Positions 1 to 8,811 are shown, counted from the stretch's first letter. The stretch is DNA of 32,464 bases from Clostridiales bacterium (GCA_012518935.1 JAAYRE010000128.1:1-32464), one strand, 5' to 3'. Numbers and translations: made by a program. The notes: a model not told the origin generated them from the sequence alone.

Positions 1-33
1 CGAAGATTTACCTTATATAAAGTTTGTACTAAT

Positions 34-62
34 ATAATACATCATGTATATCACATTGTCAA
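34..62 (-). promoter_or_regulatory. Strong sigma-A promoter reading out of the left edge
   Basis: On the minus strand a perfect -35 box TTGACA (57-62) lies 17 bp before a -10 box TATTAT (34-39). Transcription would start near position 27 and leave the window to the left, so the gene it serves is not visible. A 13-bp palindrome ATACATCATGTAT (37-49) lies in the spacer and overlaps the -10 box, where a repressor could bind. The sequence is clear; use as a promoter is inferred. Confidence 0.6.
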
Positions 63-119
63 CAAAGTCATATTAACATATTATGTCATACCAAAGGAGA
101 ACTTCAAAGTTATAAGAGC

Positions 120-2501
120 CTATAAAATCATACTAAGCTGGATTCTATTCTTAGCCACGTCAACACTTAAAACTCTTACCTCCACAATATCTCCTACACT
201 AACCACATCTAGGGGATGCTTTACAAACCTTTTATTTGTCAGTTGAGATATATGGACCAATCCGTCCTGATGAACACCAATATCTACGAATGCACCAAAA
301 TCGATGACATTTCGAACGGTACCCTTTAGAATCATGCCTTCTTTTAGGTCTTTTAATTCAAGGACATCCGTCCTAAGGATTGGCTTTGGCATATCTTCTC
401 TGGGATCTCTGCCTGGTTTCTCCAACTCCTTCAAAATATCATTTAATGTTATTTCTCCGATACCAAGTTCTTCAGAGAGACTCTTCATGTCCTTAATCTT
501 TTTTACAAAATATAAACTTGTATTTTCTTGCACTTCCCTAGTAGCCTGCTTCTTATCCACTTCCTCTGTTTTGACTTCCGTAGTTGATGTTATACTACCT
601 TCCATGGCTGCTGCAAGAGCTTTGGCTAAAGCAGTATTTTGACTCTTTACAACTAGGCCTGGTTTCTTTTTACTGGACTTATTTTTATGTTGACTTTCTT
701 TTTGACCTTGTTGATTTTTACTTTTTACTACTGCTGCTTTTTCTGCCACCTTGGATTGTATATCTTTAACATCCTCCATTGTCATATCTAGCTTTAGTAA
801 AAGAGCCTTTGTAGCCTCATAGGATTCAGGATGCACTCCTGTAGCATCTAGAGGATTATCTCCATTTGGTATGCGAAGGAAACCTGCACACTGTTCAAAT
901 GCTTTAGGTCCTAGTTTCGCAACCTTTAATAGTTCTTGGCGATTATGAAACTTTCCGTTAGCTTCCCTGTAGGCAACAATATTCTTTGCAACAGTCTTAC
1001 TGATTCCTGAAACATACTCTAGCAAAGAAACTGATGCTGTGTTTAAATTCACTCCAACTCGATTAACACAATCTTCAACCACTCCAGTTAAAGCATCGCT
1101 TAGTTTCTTTTGATTCATATCATGTTGGTACTGACCTACACCTATGGATTTTGGGTCAATCTTAACTAACTCTGATAAGGGGTCTTGTATTCTTCTAGCT
1201 ATGGATGCAGCACTTCTTTGCCCTACATCAAAGTTAGGAAATTCCTCTGTTGCCAGCTTACTTGCTGAATATACCGATGCCCCTGCTTCGTTAACAATAA
1301 CATAACTGATAGGTTTATTGATTTCCTTTAACAGTTCCACAATTACCTGCTCTGATTCTCTAGAAGCCGTACCATTTCCCACAGATATTAGTGTTATATT
1401 ATATTTATCAATTAAATTTTTAAGAATTTTCTTAGATTCCTGGATCTTATTTTGAGGAGGGGTGGGATAAATTATATGAGTATCAAGGACTTTACCTGTA
1501 CTATCAACAACCGCCAACTTACATCCTGTACGGAATGCCGGGTCCCATCCTAAAACCACATGGCCTGCAATTGGGGGTTGCATAAGTAGCTGTTCTAGAT
1601 TCTTACCAAATACCTTAATAGCACCATTTTCTGCATCTTCTGTTAAGCTATTTCTTATTTCTCTCTCTATTGAAGGAGCAATCAGTCTCTTATAGCTATC
1701 CTCCAGCATAGCTTTTAAAATATCAGTGGTATTAGGATTATCATTAACAATATTCTTCTTTTCAAGATATCTCAGTATTCTTTCTTCAGGAGCAGTTATC
1801 TTTACAGTAAGAAACTTTTCTTTTTCACCGCGATTAATAGCAAGAACCCTATGGCCCGCCAACTTTTCTATGGCCTCTTCAAAGTTATAGTACATCTCAT
1901 ATACAGAATCTGCCTGGTCATCCTTTGCTAGGGAAACAAGCTTTCCTTCCTTTATGGTAACTTCTCGTATATAACTTCTATACTCTGCTTCATCTGAAAC
2001 TTCCTCAGCAAGAATATCCATAGCTCCTGCAATAGCTTCTTCTACGGTGTTCACTTCTTTCTCCTTTGATAAATACGCTTCTGCCAATTGGCTAATGGGC
2101 TTATGGGTTTCTTGAGCCTTTATAATAGCTGCCAGGCCATCAAGCCCCTTTTCCTTTGCAATGGTTGCTCTTGTCCTACGCCTAGGCCTATATGGACGAT
2201 ACAAGTCATCTACAACTACCATGGTTGTAGCCTCAAGAATCTGCTTCTTTAATTCTTCAGTTAATTTCCCTTGTTCTTCAATGCTATTTATAACCTGAGT
2301 TTTTTTATCCTCTAAATTTCTTAAATATTGTAGTCTTTCATCTAGATTACGTAGTTGTTCGTCATCTAAGGAACCGGTCACTTCCTTTCGGTATCTGGCA
2401 ATAAAAGGTATTGTATTTCCTTCATCAATTAATTTGACAGCAGCCTCCACCTGCTCCAGCCTTATATTTAGTTCTTCTTTTAATTGTTGTAATATATCCA
2501 T
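120..2501 (-). CDS. tex: Tex family S1 RNA-binding transcription accessory protein
   Basis: This 793-residue protein has the full Tex layout: an N-terminal helical domain that opens with the typical IPFIARYRKE segment, a YqgF/RNase H-like core (about residues 313-440), helix-hairpin-helix repeats (about 490-555) and a C-terminal S1 domain (about 718-790, with GAFVDIGVHQDGLVHIS). Tex binds nucleic acid and affects transcription and stress tolerance in other bacteria; its exact role is not settled. The protein is longer than usual because a Lys/Gln/Ser/Thr-rich, low-complexity stretch (about residues 588-665) sits between the HhH region and the S1 domain. The ATG has a GGAG ribosome binding site. 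It follows lysC on the same strand but appears to have its own promoter at 2574-2602. Confidence 0.95.
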   Translation of the reverse strand: MDILQQLKEELNIRLEQVEAAVKLIDEGNTIPFIARYRKEVTGSLDDEQLRNLDERLQYLRNLEDKKTQVINSIEEQGKLTEELKKQILEATTMVVVDDLYRPYRPRRRTRATIAKEKGLDGLAAIIKAQETHKPISQLAEAYLSKEKEVNTVEEAIAGAMDILAEEVSDEAEYRSYIREVTIKEGKLVSLAKDDQADSVYEMYYNFEEAIEKLAGHRVLAINRGEKEKFLTVKITAPEERILRYLEKKNIVNDNPNTTDILKAMLEDSYKRLIAPSIEREIRNSLTEDAENGAIKVFGKNLEQLLMQPPIAGHVVLGWDPAFRTGCKLAVVDSTGKVLDTHIIYPTPPQNKIQESKKILKNLIDKYNITLISVGNGTASRESEQVIVELLKEINKPISYVIVNEAGASVYSASKLATEEFPNFDVGQRSAASIARRIQDPLSELVKIDPKSIGVGQYQHDMNQKKLSDALTGVVEDCVNRVGVNLNTASVSLLEYVSGISKTVAKNIVAYREANGKFHNRQELLKVAKLGPKAFEQCAGFLRIPNGDNPLDATGVHPESYEATKALLLKLDMTMEDVKDIQSKVAEKAAVVKSKNQQGQKESQHKNKSSKKKPGLVVKSQNTALAKALAAAMEGSITSTTEVKTEEVDKKQATREVQENTSLYFVKKIKDMKSLSEELGIGEITLNDILKELEKPGRDPREDMPKPILRTDVLELKDLKEGMILKGTVRNVIDFGAFVDIGVHQDGLVHISQLTNKRFVKHPLDVVSVGDIVEVRVLSVDVAKNRIQLSMIL

Positions 2502-2573
2502 TTATATTCTCCATTCCTATTAATAAATGCAAGAGATCATCCATGTAGATTCCCATCTTATTTACCATTATTT

Positions 2574-2602
2574 ATAATAACAAATGAGTCATCGAAAAGC
2601 AA
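2574..2602 (-). promoter_or_regulatory. Predicted tex promoter
   Basis: Reading the minus strand, TTGCTT (2597-2602) is followed after 17 bp by TATTAT (2574-2579), with a TG dinucleotide one base upstream of the -10 box (extended -10). It lies between the large inverted repeat and tex, so tex can be expressed independently of the lysC operon. Confidence 0.5.
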
Positions 2603-2610
2603 TGAACATT

Positions 2611-2800
2611 GGCTATTTTTATAATTAATAGGAGGGTAACGGCATCACCATAAATGCACCCTTAGAAGAACACTTACTCTGATTTGTGTGTTATTAGCGG
2701 ACTTTAGTCCGATTGAGGCATACAAATCAAAGTTCAGTGTACTTGTACGGGTGTGTGAGGTGATACCATTACCCTCTTTTTATACCTATAAAAAATAGCC
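2611..2800. repeat. 190-bp nearly symmetric inverted repeat between lysC and tex
   Basis: The whole segment folds back on itself around a centre near 2705. The ends pair (GGCTATTTTTATA at 2611-2623 with the complementary end at 2788-2800). The next arms, 2632-2649 and 2759-2776, are 18 nt with only two mismatches (GAGGGTAA with TTACCCTC, ATCACC with GGTGAT). An inner pair TGATTTGT (2680-2687) matches ACAAATCA (2722-2729), and the tip is the hairpin CGGACT-TT-AGTCCG (2698-2711). It begins 7 bp after the lysC stop. No U-tract follows, so it is not a standard terminator. It could be a MITE-like element, a structured RNA or a 3' stabiliser. No obvious target-site duplication flanks it. Confidence 0.8.
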
Positions 2801-2806
2801 ATCCTT

Positions 2807-4021
2807 TTATATCTGTGAAAGTAAAAACTTCTCATGAACTGCATTCATAGCTTTTTCTACATGCATCTCATCTATTAATACGGTAACTCTAATCTCGGAG
2901 GTAGAAATCATCTTGATATTAACCCCTACATCATATAAGGCCTCGAACATTTTTGCAGCAACTCCAGCGTTTGACATCATGCCCGCTCCAACTATTGACA
3001 CTTTTGCCACGCCTCTTTCTACGTCAACCTTATTGCATTTAAGACTGGTCTGACGATGACGCTCAATTGTAGCAACCGCTTCATCCAAGTCATCTTCTTT
3101 TACTGTAAAGCTGATGTCCTTGGTCCCATCTCTACCAATGGATTGCAAAATAATATCAACATTTACATTATGTCTAGCCAAGTGATTAAATAATTTAAAA
3201 GCAACTCCAGGCTGATCCTCTAATCCTATAACTGCTATTCTTGCTGTGTTTTTATCGGCTACTACACCGCTTACAAGCATTTTCTCCATATTAACTACCT
3301 CCTTAACTTCTGTACCCTCTGATAGATTGAGACTGGAACGCACCACCAGCTTTACACCATATTTTTTAGCCATTTCTACGGAACGATTATGCAATACTCC
3401 TGCACCAAGAGATGCCATTTCAAGCATTTCATCGTATGTTATCTCATTTAACTTTTTGGCTGCTGTTACTATTCTAGGATCTGCTGTATATACTCCATCT
3501 ACATCAGTGTAAATCTCACACCTATCAGCATGAAGGGCTGCTGCCAGTGCCACTGCAGTGGTATCTGATCCTCCTCTGCCCAGGGTAGTGTAATCATCAA
3601 ACTTATTAACCCCTTGGAAACCCGTAACAATAACTACTCGTCTATTTTCTAATTCATTTCGAATTCTATCAGTATCTATCCTTTTTAATCTTGAGTTACC
3701 ATATACGGATGTGGTATGCATGGCAACTTGGAAAGCATTTAAGGATATTGCAGGAATACCTAAAGCATCCAAGGCCATTGCCATTAGTGCAACAGAGGTC
3801 TGCTCCCCTGTGGTCATGAGCATATCCATCTCACGCTTTGAAGCATTGGGATTAATATCCTTAGCCATTTTAATTAAAATATCGGTTTGTTTTCCCATAG
3901 CTGACAAAACCACTACAATCTTATTACCTTGTTTATAGTCTTCTACTACACGTCTGGCAACATTATAAATCTTATCCTTATCGGCCACTGATGAACCGCC
4001 AAATTTTTTTACTATTAACAT
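2807..4021 (-). CDS. lysC: Aspartate kinase (aspartokinase) with two ACT domains
   Basis: It phosphorylates aspartate, the first step toward lysine, threonine, methionine and diaminopimelate. The catalytic domain opens with the family motif KFGGSSV (residues 5-11) and contains TLGRGGSDTTA near residue 150. Two C-terminal ACT domains (about 265-404) bind the feedback effector. Its 404 residues match monofunctional aspartokinases. The ATG follows a good TTTAGGAGG site. It is the last gene of the ACT-hom-apgM-lysC cluster, 34 bp after its neighbour. No lysine riboswitch is seen before it, so allosteric control by the ACT domains and operon-level control seem likely. Confidence 0.96.
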   Translation of the reverse strand: MLIVKKFGGSSVADKDKIYNVARRVVEDYKQGNKIVVVLSAMGKQTDILIKMAKDINPNASKREMDMLMTTGEQTSVALMAMALDALGIPAISLNAFQVAMHTTSVYGNSRLKRIDTDRIRNELENRRVVIVTGFQGVNKFDDYTTLGRGGSDTTAVALAAALHADRCEIYTDVDGVYTADPRIVTAAKKLNEITYDEMLEMASLGAGVLHNRSVEMAKKYGVKLVVRSSLNLSEGTEVKEVVNMEKMLVSGVVADKNTARIAVIGLEDQPGVAFKLFNHLARHNVNVDIILQSIGRDGTKDISFTVKEDDLDEAVATIERHRQTSLKCNKVDVERGVAKVSIVGAGMMSNAGVAAKMFEALYDVGVNIKMISTSEIRVTVLIDEMHVEKAMNAVHEKFLLSQI

Positions 4022-4055
4022 AGATGCCTCCTAAACCTTCAGATTTCTTTTGCTC

Positions 4056-5258
4056 TTATCCTTCCCTAAATAACCTATCAATTATAGTGTGACCCTTCAA
4101 AATAACATTTCCGCTTTTTATTGCATCCTTTTCATTGTATAAATAATGATTTTCTTTATTAATTTTACTATCATATATAAGATAAGGAACTGGATCATCT
4201 GTATGGGTTCTACAGCGAATTGGTGTTGGATGATCAGGCATTATAAGAATTCTAAATTCAGCGTCCGATTTCTCCATTCCTTCAATCACAGGTTTTATAA
4301 CCCTTTGATCCAAATATTCTATTGACTTTATCTTGTCTTTGATGCTTCCCTGATGACCCATTTCATCCGGGGCTTCCACATGAATATAGACAAAATCATA
4401 ATTTTCTTTCAGGAGTACATCTAGGGCTGCCTTTGCTTTACCTTCATAATTAGTATGAAGAGTACCATCAGCACCGGGTACCTCTATAACCTTCATTCCA
4501 GCACCGACAGCAATTCCTTTAAGTAGATCTACAGCCGATATCATGGCTCCCTTTTTATTATTTTTATCCTCAAAGGATCTTAGGGCTGGCTTAGTTCCTG
4601 CTCCCCAAAACCATAAAGAATTTGCTTTGTTAAGACCTCTTTTACATCTGTCTATATTAATGGGATGTTCATTGAGAATATCATAGCTTTTTTTCATCAT
4701 ATCTTTAAAAGCCTCTTCCTCTGGTAGATACTCCCCTATTATTTTACCCAAAATATCATGGGGTTGTGCAAGGTCCACTACCCTTCCTTTATCCCATATG
4801 GTCAGATGGCGATAGCTTGTGCCCTTATAAAACTTAAATATATCATTATCAAATTCTTTCTTAATAGCATCAATTAACTGATTTGCTTCCTCCGTCGTAA
4901 TCTCTCCAGAACTATGGTCAATGATAGTTTTATCCTCATAGGCTTCCCCCTCTGATAGAGTTACCAAGTTACACCGCAGGGCAATATCTGTATCCTTCAT
5001 GGGGGCTCCAATGCTTAAGGCCTCTAGAGGTGACCTTCCTGAATAATATATTTTAGGATCATATCCCAGTACAGACAGATTAGCAGTATCACTACCAGGT
5101 TTCATCCCCTCAGGTATCGTATGGACTAGTCCAATTTCTGACTTCCTAGATAACAAATCCATACAGGGGGTCTTAGCAACCTCAAGAGGTGTTTTACCAT
5201 TCAGACTTGAGATTGGTTCATCTGCCATGCCATCCCCCAGTATTATAATATATTTCAT
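4056..5258 (-). CDS. Archaeal-type phosphoglycerate mutase-like protein; candidate homoserine kinase
   Basis: An alkaline-phosphatase-superfamily protein of the cofactor-independent phosphoglycerate mutase type. Visible features are the N-terminal metal-binding LGDGMADEP motif, the GSDTANLSVLGYDP segment carrying the presumed Ser nucleophile, and a C-terminal MPDHPTPIRCRTHTDDP metal-site motif. One branch of this family has been proposed, from gene clustering, to act as an alternative homoserine kinase. Its position between hom and lysC, with no GHMP-type thrB in view, supports that role over glycolysis; this is inference. I start it at the third in-frame ATG (MKYIIILGDG, 400 aa). The first ATG at 5279 has no ribosome binding site, and its own first codons supply the GGA-rich one used here. 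Confidence 0.85.
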   Translation of the reverse strand: MKYIIILGDGMADEPISSLNGKTPLEVAKTPCMDLLSRKSEIGLVHTIPEGMKPGSDTANLSVLGYDPKIYYSGRSPLEALSIGAPMKDTDIALRCNLVTLSEGEAYEDKTIIDHSSGEITTEEANQLIDAIKKEFDNDIFKFYKGTSYRHLTIWDKGRVVDLAQPHDILGKIIGEYLPEEEAFKDMMKKSYDILNEHPINIDRCKRGLNKANSLWFWGAGTKPALRSFEDKNNKKGAMISAVDLLKGIAVGAGMKVIEVPGADGTLHTNYEGKAKAALDVLLKENYDFVYIHVEAPDEMGHQGSIKDKIKSIEYLDQRVIKPVIEGMEKSDAEFRILIMPDHPTPIRCRTHTDDPVPYLIYDSKINKENHYLYNEKDAIKSGNVILKGHTIIDRLFREG

Positions 5259-5287
5259 ATTCTTATCCATTCCTTCCATGGTTTATC

Positions 5288-6505
5288 TTAATCAAATCTT
5301 ACTCGGATACTTCCCAAGAATCCTTCTAGCTTTTCTTTCTTTTCCTCCATTTCCTTTTCGGAAATCAAAGGTGTAATAAAAGCATATTCCTCAGGAATTA
5401 CATTGGGGACTTCTTCAATTTCAGCAAATAAAGACTTAATTTCATTAAGAGAATTTTTATTTTTTAATACTCGTACGAAAAATCTATGCCTTACTTTATC
5501 TATTTCTACTAGCTCCAACTTCTTGCTACTCCAAATAGTCCATATGTTCTTACCAAAGTGTTTAGCTGCATCTACTACATCGGCTACAACTGCACTGGCT
5601 GTAGGTAACTTACCAGCACCACTGCCATAAAACATTATATCACCAATGACATTTCCTTTAACAAAGATACCATTAAAGACATCATTTACACTATATAGGG
5701 GATGCTCTGCTTTTATCATCATGGGAGCAACCATGGCAAATACGCCTTCATCATCACTCCTGATGCTGGAAGCAAATAGCTTAATCTTGGCATCTAATGC
5801 TTTTGCATACTGGATATCAATATCTGTAATCTTAGTAATCCCTTCTGTATATATATCTTCAAAGTCCACTTGCATACCATATGCCAGGGATGATAAAATA
5901 GCGATTTTTCTACAGGAATCATGTCCTTCAATATCAGCAGAAGGATCTCTCTCGGCATAACCCAAATCCTGTGCATTCTTTAATGCTGTATCAAAATCTA
6001 GATTTTCTTCAGTCATTTTTGTAAGTATATAGTTAGTAGTACCGTTTAGGATGCCTGTAATCTCAACTATTTCATCCGCTGTTAAAGAATTATTTAGAGG
6101 GCGAATAATTGGTATTCCTCCACCGACACTGGCTTCAAATAGAAAGTTTAAATTCCTCTCCTTAGCTATATCAAGAAGCTCTGCTCCATGCTTTGCTACC
6201 AATTCTTTATTAGAAGTAACTACACTCTTACCCTTAAGTAGGGCTTCCTTAACAAATGAGTATGCTGGGTTTATTCCCCCCATTACTTCAACTACAATCT
6301 TTACTTCTGGATCATCTAAGATTACATTCACATCATGAACCAAAATATCCATAATTGGATCTCCGGGAAACTCTCTGATATCTAGGACATACTTGACATT
6401 AATTTTATTTCCAGCTCTTTTCTCAATGCTATCCCCATTTATCTTTAATACCTCAACGACACCAGAGCCAATTGTGCCATATCCTAGGACTGCAATATTT
6501 ATCAT
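5288..6505 (-). CDS. hom: Homoserine dehydrogenase
   Basis: It reduces aspartate semialdehyde to homoserine with NAD(P)H, at the branch toward threonine and methionine. The N terminus carries the Rossmann motif GYGTIGSG (residues 8-15). The catalytic core has TSNKELVAKHG, GGGIPIIRPL, the GILNGTTNYILT signature and the DLGYAERDPSADIEGHDS substrate-site motif. At 405 residues it is slightly shorter than typical 430-residue enzymes, with a short C-terminal extension resembling a reduced ACT domain. The ATG follows GGAGG at good spacing. It lies 29 bp before the mutase-like gene and follows the ACT-domain gene, forming a threonine-branch operon with lysC. Confidence 0.96.
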   Translation of the reverse strand: MINIAVLGYGTIGSGVVEVLKINGDSIEKRAGNKINVKYVLDIREFPGDPIMDILVHDVNVILDDPEVKIVVEVMGGINPAYSFVKEALLKGKSVVTSNKELVAKHGAELLDIAKERNLNFLFEASVGGGIPIIRPLNNSLTADEIVEITGILNGTTNYILTKMTEENLDFDTALKNAQDLGYAERDPSADIEGHDSCRKIAILSSLAYGMQVDFEDIYTEGITKITDIDIQYAKALDAKIKLFASSIRSDDEGVFAMVAPMMIKAEHPLYSVNDVFNGIFVKGNVIGDIMFYGSGAGKLPTASAVVADVVDAAKHFGKNIWTIWSSKKLELVEIDKVRHRFFVRVLKNKNSLNEIKSLFAEIEEVPNVIPEEYAFITPLISEKEMEEKKEKLEGFLGSIRVRFD

Positions 6506-6552
6506 TATAATCCTCCATTCCTGCTGTTATAATCTGTATATTTGTATTAATG

Positions 6553-6993
6553 CTATTCTCTAGCCAATATCTTTACATAATGTATGCCTTCCAAGGCTTC
6601 TAAAGTATCCAACATGGTCGAAACACTTTCTGCTTGAGGAAGCATCTCTATACTTAAGGTCAACATAGCTATATTATTGACAGGAATAGTCTGATGAATT
6701 GTAAGAATATTCGCTCTAGACTTTGCCACATTACTTAATACTTTAGAAAGTAATCCTGGTGTATCATCCATTTGAATCATGAATGTTATAGTCTTACCTC
6801 TTGAATGTTCATAAAAAGGGAAAATGTCATCACGATACTTATAAAAGGAGCTTCTACTTATCTCTACCATATCAGTTGCCTCTTGGACCGTCATTACCCT
6901 TTCCGAATCAAGGAGTCTTTTTGCTTCCACAACCTTTAAAAGTACTTCTGGTAATGCCTTCTTCTTTACAATATAATACTGTTCATTTTTCAT
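6553..6993 (-). CDS. ACT domain-containing protein (PheB/UPF0735 family)
   Basis: A small protein (146 aa from this start) with an N-terminal helix-turn-helix-like segment (MTVQEATDMVEISRSSFYKY, about residues 34-53) and a C-terminal ACT domain (about 70-145, with FMIQMDDTPGLLSKVL). This is the PheB/UPF0735 layout, often found directly upstream of hom in Firmicutes, and it probably senses an amino acid. The molecular role is not established. An upstream in-frame TTG at 6999 is only 3 nt from the GGGAGG ribosome binding site, while the ATG at 6993 is 9 nt away, so I take the ATG. It is the first gene of the hom-lysC operon. Confidence 0.88.
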   Translation of the reverse strand: MKNEQYYIVKKKALPEVLLKVVEAKRLLDSERVMTVQEATDMVEISRSSFYKYRDDIFPFYEHSRGKTITFMIQMDDTPGLLSKVLSNVAKSRANILTIHQTIPVNNIAMLTLSIEMLPQAESVSTMLDTLEALEGIHYVKILARE

Positions 6994-7042
6994 TTTCAAA
7001 TACCTCCCGGTGATTATTCATATCTACCCGTATGGATTTGTA

Positions 7043-7106
7043 TGTATCACAGATACAATTGTCTTTCTAAGAAAGAAATCTTATCATATATTTATGCATA
7101 ATGCAA
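7043..7106 (-). promoter_or_regulatory. Putative promoter and palindromes upstream of the ACT-hom-lysC operon
   Basis: On the minus strand TTGCAT (7101-7106) is followed after 17 bp by TAAGAT (7078-7083), a plausible weak promoter. Just downstream are two perfect palindromes: TCTTTCT-A-AGAAAGA (7062-7076), which overlaps the predicted start, and TGTATC-ACA-GATACA (7043-7057) in the leader. They could be operators or small leader hairpins. No T-box or riboswitch consensus was recognised. Confidence 0.4.
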
Positions 7107-7222
7107 TACTCAATTTCCATGGTAAGGGCATAAAAATACAATTTTGTGACTTATGCTTTATTAATTCATCAAAAATACAAAAACATTGTACATTTATTTT
7201 GGCAGCACCCATGAGCTTGCAC
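7107..7222. other. Gene-free stretch between the glnQ terminator and the hom operon promoter
   Basis: AT-rich DNA with no credible gene. Short open frames on both strands lack ribosome binding sites and recognisable domains. I see no further signal. Confidence 0.5.
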
Positions 7223-7263
7223 AAAAAAAGCTGATACAAAAGCATTATCACTTTAATATCAGC
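7223..7263 (-). terminator. Rho-independent terminator after glnQ
   Basis: Read on the minus strand, GCTGATA (7257-7263) pairs with TATCAGC (7230-7236) and is followed by seven Ts (7223-7229). It closes the secA-prfB-cheW-glnHPQ run of genes. Confidence 0.75.
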
Positions 7264-7300
7264 CACATGAGCTTATTTATAAGATTATATTACAAGGGCT

Positions 7301-8023
7301 CTACAAAATCTTAGAGAGAAATTCTTGTAACCTAGGATGCTTAGGATATTCAAAAAACTCATCGGGAGTATTCTGTTCAACTATCTTTCCTTCATCCATA
7401 AATAATACTCTAGTTCCTACCTTTTTAGCAAATCTCATTTCATGGGTTACCACCACCATGGTCATACCTTCATCTGCTAGGGTTGCCATCAACTCCAACA
7501 CTTCTCCTACCATTTCCGGATCAAGGGCAGATGTAGGCTCATCAAATAGCATTACCGCAGGATTCATTGCCAGTGCACGGATGATTGCAATACGTTGTTT
7601 TTGTCCTCCTGATAGTTGGTTAGGATAAGTCCTTGCTTTTTCAGTTAGACCAATTCTATCCAGCAACTCCATAGCCTTGGCTTTAGCATCCTCTTTTGTC
7701 ATAATGCCCAGCTTTGTAGGAGCTAGGGTTATATTTTCCAATACTGTCAAATGGGGAAAAAGATTAAACTGCTGAAAAACCATTCCCATCTTTTGTCTTA
7801 TCAGATTAATATTTACTTTTTTATCTGTTATTTTATTACCCTCAAACCATATCTTTCCATCAGTTGGTTCCTCTAATAGATTCAGACAGCGTAAAAAAGT
7901 AGATTTTCCTGAGCCTGAGGGTCCTATAACAACAACCTTTTCACCCTTATGAATAGTTTCATTTATTCCATTTAATACAAGATGGTCCCCAAATTCCTTA
8001 GTTAAATTCTTAACCTCTATCAC
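7301..8023 (-). CDS. glnQ: Polar amino-acid ABC transporter ATPase (GlnQ/HisP type)
   Basis: It powers import of a polar amino acid with the adjacent permease and lipoprotein. It shows Walker [10 protein letters not shown], a Q-loop in [16 protein letters not shown], the signature LSGGQKQR, Walker [14 protein letters not shown] and the switch histidine in VVTHEMRFA. The length, 240 residues, is standard. I choose a GTG start at 8023 (protein start [12 protein letters not shown]), 9-10 nt after an AGGAGG site. A longer ATG reading from 8044 would put that site inside the gene. It overlaps the 3' end of the permease gene by 14 bp, so translation is probably coupled. The substrate (glutamine, cystine, arginine or other) cannot be read from sequence alone. 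Confidence 0.92.
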   Translation of the reverse strand: MIEVKNLTKEFGDHLVLNGINETIHKGEKVVVIGPSGSGKSTFLRCLNLLEEPTDGKIWFEGNKITDKKVNINLIRQKMGMVFQQFNLFPHLTVLENITLAPTKLGIMTKEDAKAKAMELLDRIGLTEKARTYPNQLSGGQKQRIAIIRALAMNPAVMLFDEPTSALDPEMVGEVLELMATLADEGMTMVVVTHEMRFAKKVGTRVLFMDEGKIVEQNTPDEFFEYPKHPRLQEFLSKIL

Positions 8024-8753
8024 TCTTAGCCATCCTCCTTTCAAATACGGATAAAAGCTTGGACAGCCCCATTACAATTACCAGATAACATAGGGCAGCT
8101 ATTATAAGTGGTGGTAATATATCCCATGTCCTTGAACCGATATATTGTGCTGCCTGTGTAAGGTCAGTAATTGCTATAACACTTGCAACAGAAGTCTCTT
8201 TGATTAAGGTAATAAATTCGTTACCCAAAGCAGGAAGTATATTTCTTATGGCTTGGGGTAATATGATTAAGCGCATAGTACTAACATAATTAAAGCCAAG
8301 AGATCTACCGGCTTCAAGCTGACCCTTATCTATAGATTCAATTCCTGATCTTATAATTTCCGCTACATAAGCCCCTGAATTAAAACCAAAACAAACTGCT
8401 CCGACTATCAGACCGTTGGTATTTCTTGAGGTAAATATTAAGTTATAAATAATCAAAAGTTGTACCATCAAAGGTGTACCCCGAACTACAGTTATATATA
8501 TATTGCATACATTAGACAACCACTTCATCTTGTAATTCGTTGCAGCAACTTTTAAAACAGCAACAAGAACACCAATTACTATACCTATGATAATTGCAAA
8601 AAGTGATATTAATAAAGTAACCTTTAATCCATCTAAATAAAAAAGATATCTCCTATCTGGTATCAGAGCATTATAGAAGGATTTATATATTTCATTAGCC
8701 CAATCGGTTATAGCAGTAAATACCTTGCTTAACCATGAATTTGATAAAAACAA
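8010..8753 (-). CDS. glnP: Polar amino-acid ABC transporter permease (GlnP/HisM type)
   Basis: A membrane protein of 247 residues with several hydrophobic helices (for example about 42-70, 88-110 and 215-235). It has the EAA loop typical of importers ([22 protein letters not shown], about residues 142-163) that docks to the ATPase, and the [12 protein letters not shown] segment characteristic of the HisM/GlnP family. It starts with TTG at 8753, supported by a GGAGG site 7 nt upstream; no ATG is better placed. It lies between the binding protein and the ATPase, in the usual order for these systems. An intercistronic hairpin at 8787-8811 separates it from glnH. Confidence 0.92.
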   Translation of the reverse strand: MFLSNSWLSKVFTAITDWANEIYKSFYNALIPDRRYLFYLDGLKVTLLISLFAIIIGIVIGVLVAVLKVAATNYKMKWLSNVCNIYITVVRGTPLMVQLLIIYNLIFTSRNTNGLIVGAVCFGFNSGAYVAEIIRSGIESIDKGQLEAGRSLGFNYVSTMRLIILPQAIRNILPALGNEFITLIKETSVASVIAITDLTQAAQYIGSRTWDILPPLIIAALCYLVIVMGLSKLLSVFERRMAKSDRG

Positions 8754-8786
8754 ATCAGTTCCTCCATTCCAGGAATAAAGTAATAG

Positions 8787-8811
8787 AGGGCTGCACTATG
8801 TATACAGCCCT
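8787..8811 (-). promoter_or_regulatory. Intercistronic hairpin between binding-protein and permease genes
   Basis: AGGGCTG (8787-8793) pairs perfectly with CAGCCCT (8805-8811) around an 11-nt loop, with no U-tract. Such hairpins after binding-protein genes commonly protect the upstream mRNA and raise binding protein over permease. That role is inferred here. Confidence 0.5.

Noticed and set aside
2611-2800. Rho-independent terminator for lysC
   Set aside because: The stem is far too long and no U-tract follows it on either strand.
4022-4055. Lysine riboswitch or T-box before lysC or hom
   Set aside because: The gap before lysC is too short, and no L-box or T-box consensus was found in the hom operon leader.
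7010-7266. Small open frames on both strands between glnQ and the ACT gene
   Set aside because: They overlap the terminator, the palindromes and each other, and lack ribosome binding sites.
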